Source: CAWEDP01 sp963807925
Lineage (GTDB): Bacteria; Acidobacteriota; Vicinamibacteria; Vicinamibacterales; CAVVIG01
Length of the DNA stretch: 64,000 nucleotides
Assembly (NCBI GenBank): GCA_963807925.1
Contig: CAWEDP010000003.1
Location: 512,095 to 576,094, forward strand
Direction of reading: 5' to 3'
Shown piece by piece: positions 58,893 to 64,000 of the stretch. How positions within the stretch are numbered: the stretch's first letter is position 1; the number at the start of each line of letters is the position of its first letter. Both the position numbers and the translations under genes were made by a program. The notes under the pieces are model-generated. The model searched no databases. It was not told the origin of the DNA and saw nothing but the letters and a program-made list of their open reading frames with translations.

Positions 58893-60614
58893 ATGTCCTA
58901 CCAGGTTCTCGCCCGGAAATGGCGTCCGCAGCGCTTCGACGAAGTGGTCGGGCAGGCGGCGGTGACGCGCACGCTGCGCAACGCGCTGGCGAGCGGCCGG
59001 CTGGCGCAGGCCTTCGTGTTCGCGGGTCCGCGCGGCGTGGGAAAGACGACCACGGCGCGGATTCTGGCGCGCGCGCTCAACTGCTCGAGCGGACCGACGC
59101 CCGATCCCTGCGGCGCGTGTGACGCCTGCGTGGAGATTGCCGAAGGGCGCGACATCGACGTGCTCGAAATCGACGCGGCCACGCACACCGGCATCGACAA
59201 CGTCCGCGACGTGATCATCTCGGGCCTCGCCATCGTGCCGGTCCGTGACCGCTACAAGATCTTCGTCATCGACGAAGTCCACCAGCTGTCGACGCCGTCG
59301 TTCAACGCGCTGCTCAAATCGATCGAAGAGCCGCCGCCGCACGTCGTCTTCATGATGGCGACGACGGAGCTCGAGAAGATCCCCGAAACGGTGCGATCGC
59401 GATCGCAGGTCTACGAGTTCCGCACGATCGGCACGAAGGCCATCGCCGATCAGCTGCGGCGCATCGTCGACGCCGAGCGAATCGAGGCGGGAGACGACGC
59501 CCTGCAGTTGATCGCGCGGGACGCCGAGGGCAGCATGCGCGACGCCCAGAGCAAGCTCGATCAGGTGATCGCGTTCACCGGACAGACGATCGCGACCGAC
59601 GATGTGACGACGGTGCTGGGGCTGGTCGGCCGCGATCTGCTGCTCGACGCCGTGCAGGCGGTCGCGGACGAGGATGCGCCGGCGGCGTTCGCGCTCGCCG
59701 GGCGCGCCGTCGAGATGGGCTACGACCTGCGACTGGTCTGCCGGGAGCTCTCGCGAGTGGTTCGCGATCTGCTCGTGTTGAACGTGGATCCGGGCCGGGC
59801 GCGCGATCCGGAGATCGCCGGCGAGGCCGAGCGCGATCGGGTCGTGGCGCTCGCCGGTCGGTTCTCGCGCGAGGATCTCCTGCGCGCGTTCGACCTGCTG
59901 ACGCGCGCCGAGGCGGACATCCGCGCCGCCGCCCAGCCCCGCTATCATCTCGAAATGGTGTTGCTGCGGTGGATTCATCTGCGCAAGCTGGTGTCCCTCG
60001 AGGATCTGATCGCGTCCGCCGGCAGCGTCCGCCCCGGGCCGACCCTTCCGCGCGGCGGCGGATCCCGCGAGGCCGGGCCGGACCTCTCGCGGCGCCAGGC
60101 TGGCGCCGAACGGGAGCCTGGCGGGCACGACGCCCGTCGTGGGCACGACGCCGGTCGTGGGGACGACGCCGGTCGTGGGGACGACGCTGGTAGTGTCCGG
60201 CTTCAGCCGGACCTTTCCCGTGCCGATCCCTCCTCCGCATTCCCGAAGGACGCCTGGCTCGCCGAAGTCCGCAAGGGCAAGTTCGTCTTCTACAACACGG
60301 TGGTGGCGCAGGCGCAGCAGATAGACGCGACGGCCGACCGCGTCATGTTCTCGTTCTCGCCGTCGCAGCGCGCGCTGCGGGACACCTGCGAGCAGAACCG
60401 CGCCTGGCTGGAATCGATCGCGGAGAAGGTGGCGGGGCGTCGGGTTGCCGTGACGGCGCAGCAGCTGGATCCGCCGCCCGCGCCCGCGCCGCCGGCGTCG
60501 GACGACTCCGCCGGGAAACGGGTGGCGCTCCGGGAGCAGGCGCTGGCCGACGCCGGCGTTCAGGCCCTGCTCGATGTGTTTCCCGCGGAGATTCGCGACG
60601 TGGAGGAGATGTGA
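58893..60614 (+). CDS. dnaX: DNA polymerase III subunit gamma/tau
   Basis: 573 aa. The clamp-loader ATPase reads RKWRPQRFDEVVGQ, GPRGVGKTTTARI (Walker A), the zinc-binding C-x8-C-x2-C-x2-C type motif around DPCGACDAC, DEVHQLS and the sensor SRSQVYEFR. Residues ~365-455 form a linker that includes a four-unit repeat (residues 411-434) and a palindrome-encoded SVRLQPDL. A C-terminal domain follows, ending DVEEM. It overlaps ybaB by 4 nt (GTGA). Confidence 0.94.
   Translation: MSYQVLARKWRPQRFDEVVGQAAVTRTLRNALASGRLAQAFVFAGPRGVGKTTTARILARALNCSSGPTPDPCGACDACVEIAEGRDIDVLEIDAATHTGIDNVRDVIISGLAIVPVRDRYKIFVIDEVHQLSTPSFNALLKSIEEPPPHVVFMMATTELEKIPETVRSRSQVYEFRTIGTKAIADQLRRIVDAERIEAGDDALQLIARDAEGSMRDAQSKLDQVIAFTGQTIATDDVTTVLGLVGRDLLLDAVQAVADEDAPAAFALAGRAVEMGYDLRLVCRELSRVVRDLLVLNVDPGRARDPEIAGEAERDRVVALAGRFSREDLLRAFDLLTRAEADIRAAAQPRYHLEMVLLRWIHLRKLVSLEDLIASAGSVRPGPTLPRGGGSREAGPDLSRRQAGAEREPGGHDARRGHDAGRGDDAGRGDDAGSVRLQPDLSRADPSSAFPKDAWLAEVRKGKFVFYNTVVAQAQQIDATADRVMFSFSPSQRALRDTCEQNRAWLESIAEKVAGRRVAVTAQQLDPPPAPAPPASDDSAGKRVALREQALADAGVQALLDVFPAEIRDVEEM
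60123..60194 (+). repeat. Four in-frame 18-bp tandem repeats in dnaX
   Basis: Units of 18 bp starting GGGCACGACGCC or GGGGACGACGCC and ending GTCGT; the fourth is degenerate. They encode GHDARR, GHDAGR, GDDAGR and GDDAGS. Their end abuts the palindrome at 60195. An inverted repeat GGCGCCA-GGC-TGGCGCC lies just upstream (60091-60107). Confidence 0.9.
60195..60212 (+). repeat. Interspersed palindrome, copy 1
   Basis: GTCCGGC-TTCA-GCCGGAC, a perfect 7-bp stem with a 4-nt loop, inside dnaX. A second copy is at 62238-62255. Confidence 0.85.
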
Positions 60615-60910
60615 ACATCCAGCAGATGATGAAACAGGCGCAGCAGATGCAGGACCTCCTGCAGCGGCAGATGACCGAGCTGCGCGTCGAGGGCAACGCG
60701 GGCGGCGGGATGGTCACCGTCGTGATCAATGGCACCAAGCAGGTGCAGTCGGTCACCATCGATCCCGAGGTCGTCTCGAAGGAGGACGTCGCGATGCTGC
60801 AGGACCTCATCGTCGCGGCCCTCAACGACGCCCATCGCAAGGCGGACGAGGAGATGGCGCGGAACGTGGGCGGGATGCTGCCGCCGGGCCTCAAGCTGCC
60901 CGGCATGTGA
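60611..60910 (+). CDS. ybaB: YbaB/EbfC nucleoid-associated protein
   Basis: 99 aa. NIQQMMKQAQQMQDLLQRQM, the central INGTKQVQSVTIDPEVV and GGMLPPGLKLPGM are typical. It binds DNA as a dimer. It sits in the common dnaX-ybaB-recR order and starts with a GTG overlapping the dnaX stop. Confidence 0.93.
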   Translation: MNIQQMMKQAQQMQDLLQRQMTELRVEGNAGGGMVTVVINGTKQVQSVTIDPEVVSKEDVAMLQDLIVAALNDAHRKADEEMARNVGGMLPPGLKLPGM

Positions 60911-60970
60911 ACGACGGTCCTGCAATGGCGAATGGTCAATCATGACGCGTAGGTTTTCTCTCGCTCGCCG

Positions 60971-61561
60971 ATGGCGCTGCCCGACCCGCTGACGCGACTG
61001 ATCGAGGAGCTGCAGCGCCTGCCCGGGATCGGCCCGAAAGGCGCGCAGCGCCTCGCGTTCCACCTGCTCAAGACGCCGCGCGAGATCACCGACCGTCTCC
61101 TGGACGCGGTCCGCGATGTAAAAGAACGCGTGACGTACTGTTCGGTCTGTAACAACATTACCGACGTCGATCCGTGCGCGTTCTGCAGCAGCCCGGATCG
61201 CGATCACCGGCTGATCTGTGTCGTCGAGGAGCCGCCCAACGTCGCGGCCATCGAGAAGACGCGCGAGTTCAAGGGTGTGTACCACGTGCTGATGGGCGCC
61301 CTGTCGCCGCTGCAGGGGGTGGGCCCCGACGATCTCAAGATCAAGGGGCTCCTCGAGCGCGTCACCGGCGGCGCGGAGGTGATTCTGGCGACGAACCCCA
61401 ATGTCGACGGCGAAGCGACCGCGATCTACCTCGCCCGCCTGTTGAAGCCGCTCGGCGTGAAGGTGACACGCATCGCCGTGGGCGTGCCGGTCGGCAGCGA
61501 CCTCGAATACGCCGACGAGGTGACGATGCACAAGGCGATCGAAGGGCGGCGCGAGGTCTGA
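60971..61561 (+). CDS. recR: Recombination protein RecR
   Basis: 196 aa. The helix-hairpin-helix LQRLPGIGPKGAQRLAFH, the zinc cysteines in CSVCNNITDVDPCAFC and the Toprim acidic residues in VVEEPPNVAAIE. It works with RecF and RecO in gap repair. It follows ybaB by 60 bp. Confidence 0.95.
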   Translation: MALPDPLTRLIEELQRLPGIGPKGAQRLAFHLLKTPREITDRLLDAVRDVKERVTYCSVCNNITDVDPCAFCSSPDRDHRLICVVEEPPNVAAIEKTREFKGVYHVLMGALSPLQGVGPDDLKIKGLLERVTGGAEVILATNPNVDGEATAIYLARLLKPLGVKVTRIAVGVPVGSDLEYADEVTMHKAIEGRREV

Positions 61562-61567
61562 TCGGGC

Positions 61568-62164
61568 GTGTTGCCGATTTCCTACGAATGGCCGGCTGCG
61601 ATCGCGCTCGTCCTCGGCGGCGCCCTGGCGTGCTTCGCCGGATACCGGCTGTTTCGCATCGTGCTGGCGATCTACGGATTCATCGCCGGATCCGTGATCG
61701 CGAGCTCGATGATGGGCGCCGGCAACACGGCCGGGATGGTGCTGGCGGCGATCGCCGGCGGTCTCGCGGGAGCCGTGTTGATGTTCTTCGCGTACTTCGT
61801 CGGCATCGCCCTCATCGGCGCCGGGCTCGGCGTGTTCGCGTTCCAGATGGGCTGGGCGCGGTTCGGGCACGGCGATCCGCCGTGGGGTCTCGTGCTGGCG
61901 TTCGCCGCGCTTGGAACGATCGTCGCCCTCGTGCTGCAGCGATATGTAATCATCGTCACGACGGCGTTCAGCGGCGCGTGGTCGATCATCCTCGGCGCCC
62001 TGGCGCTGAGGAGCGGCGCCTCCGCCGTGCGCGGCGCGTCGAGTGCGTGGGTGCTGTATCCGCTGACGCCGATGCCGGGCGCCGCCTGGGTGCCGCTGGC
62101 GTGGGTGGCGCTCGGCGTTCTCGGAATGGTGGTTCAGCTCGGCATCACGAGTCGACGGGCGTGA
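61568..62164 (+). CDS. DUF4203-type membrane protein
   Basis: 198 aa, GTG start 6 nt after recR. Seven hydrophobic segments, rich in Gly, with an early ALACFAGYRLFRIVLAIYGFIAG that resembles the TMEM198/DUF4203 family. The function is unknown. Co-transcription with recR is likely given the spacing. Confidence 0.7.
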   Translation: MLPISYEWPAAIALVLGGALACFAGYRLFRIVLAIYGFIAGSVIASSMMGAGNTAGMVLAAIAGGLAGAVLMFFAYFVGIALIGAGLGVFAFQMGWARFGHGDPPWGLVLAFAALGTIVALVLQRYVIIVTTAFSGAWSIILGALALRSGASAVRGASSAWVLYPLTPMPGAAWVPLAWVALGVLGMVVQLGITSRRA

Positions 62165-62237
62165 CGCCGGCGGCGCGGAAGCCGGTCGAACCGTTTGGAG
62201 TCGCCTGCGGGCGAGCCAGGACCGCAAGGGTGTGATG

Positions 62238-62255
62238 GTCCGGCATCAGCCGGAC
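62238..62255 (+). repeat. Interspersed palindrome, copy 2
   Basis: GTCCGGC-ATCA-GCCGGAC in the 115-bp gap before the OsmC gene, the same as the dnaX copy but for one loop base. There is no T-run, so not a terminator. Confidence 0.85.
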
Positions 62256-62279
62256 GATTCATGTGTGGAGGGCATCTCG

Positions 62280-62720
62280 ATGGCGACGTTCTCGCGGCAT
62301 GTCGATGTGGAGTGGCAGGGCTCGGTGATGGAAGGCAGGGGGGAAGCGAAGGCCGGCAGCGGCGCGTTCAGTCTGCCGGTGACGTTTCCCTCGCGCATCG
62401 GCGAGCCGGGCGGCAAGACGAGCCCTGAGGAGCTGATGGCGGCCGCGCACGCGGCGTGTTATGCGATGGCCCTCAACGGCACTCTCGGCCGCAAAGGCGC
62501 CTCGGCGGACCGCACCGTCGTCACCGCGACCGTGACCGCCGACCGGGGCGAAGCCGGTATCAGGATCGAGTCCTCGAAGCTGACGGTCGTGGCATACGGC
62601 CTGAAGGGCGTCGAGGCCTCCCAGTTCGCCGACCTCGCCCGGGAGGCAGACGGCCGGTGTCCCGTGTCGAACGCCTATCGAGGCACCATGCAGATTACCG
62701 TCGACGCAAGGGTGGCGTAG
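62280..62720 (+). CDS. OsmC-family peroxiredoxin
   Basis: 146 aa. TSPEELMAAAHAACYAMAL has the first active Cys and DGRCPVSNAY the second; both are needed to reduce organic hydroperoxides. GSGAFSLPVTFPSRI fits the OsmC rather than the Ohr group. The ATG at 62280 was chosen because the family begins at the next strand. Confidence 0.88.
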   Translation: MATFSRHVDVEWQGSVMEGRGEAKAGSGAFSLPVTFPSRIGEPGGKTSPEELMAAAHAACYAMALNGTLGRKGASADRTVVTATVTADRGEAGIRIESSKLTVVAYGLKGVEASQFADLAREADGRCPVSNAYRGTMQITVDARVA

Positions 62721-62770
62721 CGTCGAGGTCCCGCGGCTGGTGGTGACGCCATCGAGCGCAGGAGGAGCCG

Positions 62771-63070
62771 ATGTTTCTCGTTCGCGAAATCATGCACTGC
62801 AAGCCCGGCAAGGCCGGCGAAATGGTCAAGCGCTTCAAGCAGGTCGAGCCAATCATGTCCGAGCTCGGGGTCAAGGGATCCCAGCGGGTGATGACCGACA
62901 TGAGCGGCGAGCGGTACTGGACGGTCGTGTCCGAGGTGGCCGTCGACAGCCTCGAGGAGTATCTCAACACCTCCCGTCAGACGATGACCGATCCGCGGAT
63001 GCAGAAGATCATGCAGGGGTACCACGAGTTCGTGGAATCGGGGAAGCGCGAAATCTACAAGGTTGAATAG
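62771..63070 (+). CDS. Small dimeric alpha/beta-barrel protein
   Basis: 99 aa. FLVREIMHCKPGKAGEMVKRFKQ followed by YWTVVSEVAVDSLEEYLN has the strand-helix-strand pattern of ferredoxin-like dimeric barrels (ABM/NIPSNAP/EthD-like). GGAGG precedes the ATG. No catalytic residues are evident and no specific family is claimed. Confidence 0.65.
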   Translation: MFLVREIMHCKPGKAGEMVKRFKQVEPIMSELGVKGSQRVMTDMSGERYWTVVSEVAVDSLEEYLNTSRQTMTDPRMQKIMQGYHEFVESGKREIYKVE

Positions 63071-63866
63071 GCCGGCCGCGGCAGGCGCCCGGCTCGCGGC
63101 GCTGCTGCCGCGGGAGCACGGCGCGTACGGACAGCTGGCCTTTCCGCTTGCCGTGTCGCTGGCGATCGGCCGTCCGCGGTGGCCGGCGCTGGCGCTGGCG
63201 GCCTGCGGGGTCGCCGTGTTTCTGGCGCACGAGCCGCTGCTCGTGATCCTCGGACAGCGCGGCGGCCGCGCGTCACGGCAGCGCGCGGGCGCGGCCAGAT
63301 GGTGGCTGGGCGCCTGCGGCGCCGCGGCGCTCGTGTTGGGGGGCGCCGGTGCCTGGTCGGTCGGCCCGGTGGCGCGCGCGGCGCTCCTGGCGCCGGCGGT
63401 CGTCGGCGGCGCGGTCGTCGTGTTGATCCTCTCGCGGCGCGAACACACGACGGCGGGCGAGGTGGTGTCCGCGACCGCGCTGTCATTGCTGGCGGCTCCT
63501 GTTGCGCTGGCAGCGGAGGCGCCGCCGCTGTCGGCGTGGACGTCGGCGACGGTGTTCGCGCTGGGCTTCTGGACCGCGACCGTCACGGTGCGTGCGGTGA
63601 TTGCTGCCGGGCGCGCGCGGGATGGCGGCCGCGCAAGGAGGGCGGCGGCCGCGCTGTTCTCGGCGGTGGGGGTCGCGGCGATGTTCGCGCTGGGTCGGGT
63701 TGGCGTCGTCTCGAACGCCGGATGGCGCATCCTCTCGATTCAGGCCGTGGCCAACGTGGCGTTGATCGCCGTGTCGCCATCGCCGCGGAATCTACGGTAC
63801 GTCGGCTGGGGTCTCGTGGCGGTGTCGACGCTGACGGCGGTCCTGCTGGTCGCGACGTTGCGTTGA
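63063..63866 (+). CDS. YwiC-like membrane protein
   Basis: 267 aa with a TTG start overlapping the previous gene by 8 nt. The N-terminal LLPREHGAYGQLAFPLAV carries the PREHGA(W/Y)G motif of the YwiC-like family. Seven to eight hydrophobic segments follow. The function is unknown. Confidence 0.75.
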   Translation: MNRPAAAGARLAALLPREHGAYGQLAFPLAVSLAIGRPRWPALALAACGVAVFLAHEPLLVILGQRGGRASRQRAGAARWWLGACGAAALVLGGAGAWSVGPVARAALLAPAVVGGAVVVLILSRREHTTAGEVVSATALSLLAAPVALAAEAPPLSAWTSATVFALGFWTATVTVRAVIAAGRARDGGRARRAAAALFSAVGVAAMFALGRVGVVSNAGWRILSIQAVANVALIAVSPSPRNLRYVGWGLVAVSTLTAVLLVATLR

Positions 63867-63892
63867 CCGGCACCTTGGGCGGTTGCTAGTAT
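63863..63892 (+). promoter_or_regulatory. Promoter for tRNA-Asn
   Basis: TTGACC (63863-63868), 18 bp, TAGTAT (63887-63892), with TG one base before the -10. Transcription would start near 63899, about 28 nt before the tRNA. Confidence 0.6.
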
Positions 63893-63926
63893 TGGGGCTC
63901 CGCCCGCATGACTGCGGCCCGCCTGT

Positions 63927-64000
63927 TCCTCAGTAGCTCAATGGCAGAGCATCCGGCTGTTAACCGGAGGGTTGCTGGTTCGAATCCAGCCTGAGGAGCC
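63927..64000 (+). tRNA. tRNA-Asn (GTT anticodon)
   Basis: Acceptor TCCTCAG/CTGAGGA, D arm GCTC/GAGC, anticodon arm TCCGG-CTGTTAA-CCGGA with GTT at 63959-63961, T arm GCTGG-TTCGAAT-CCAGC and a G discriminator. The gene seems to encode CCA, of which the final A is beyond the window edge. Confidence 0.97.

Noticed and set aside
60123..60194. 18-bp repeats considered as a CRISPR array
   Set aside because: The units are contiguous with no spacers, are in frame within dnaX, and no cas genes are near.

Overview
The window is GC-rich, densely packed bacterial chromosome with short gaps, many ATGA/GTGA/TGATG start-stop overlaps and mostly metabolic genes. GC content, the futalosine menaquinone route, a complete isc cluster and an interspersed GTCCGGC-WTCA-GCCGGAC palindrome suggest an Acidobacteriota member, perhaps class Vicinamibacteria. 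That placement is inference from gene content and style, not from a marker phylogeny. No phage, transposase or CRISPR array was seen.

Layout. 0-6 kb: the end of a membrane acyltransferase, an orphan DGQHR-domain protein, the dTDP-rhamnose genes rfbB-A-C (rfbD absent) and pxpA. 6-15 kb: arginine biosynthesis, with argC-B-D-J-F on the minus strand followed by an acyl-CoA ligase, and argR-argH divergent across a 73-bp control region; argG is absent. 15-22 kb: mixed housekeeping (fabI, a sigma-54 activator, nagA, divergent queC/queD, gph). 22.5-30.8 kb: a gas vesicle cluster with three GvpA/J-type proteins, two GvpF/L proteins, GvpG and GvpK, interrupted by a histidine kinase/response regulator pair and a two-domain ArsA/Get3-like ATPase; no gvpN is seen. 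30.7-36.6 kb: a DtxR-type regulator, ubiE/menG, a CaiB-type CoA-transferase, a SIMPL protein, an AlkA glycosylase and two frameshifted genes.

36.6-49 kb is a sulfur and iron-sulfur region. It holds cysM, a JAMM protease (frameshifted) and a CysO-MoeZ-rhodanese fusion, then iscR-S-U-A, hscB-hscA, fdx and iscX, running into the menaquinone genes mqnB-mqnD. IscR-type dyads (GAC-N7-GTC) lie in front of both cysM and iscR, so the two operons are probably co-regulated. 49-54 kb: a Tat-type amidohydrolase, then a minus-strand vitamin B12 uptake operon (btuD-C-F plus an ATP pyrophosphatase) behind a cobalamin riboswitch. 54-64 kb: yjbQ, mqnE, nadA, sod, the SRP RNA, dnaX-ybaB-recR, small membrane and stress proteins, and a tRNA-Asn at the right edge.

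Single-base frameshifts occur in four conserved genes. Three of them sit at the same local sequence, an extra C after AGTAC. This looks more like a systematic sequence artefact or modification-linked error than four independent gene deaths. Several genes appear to be leaderless, with a -10 element about 7-11 nt before the start codon.
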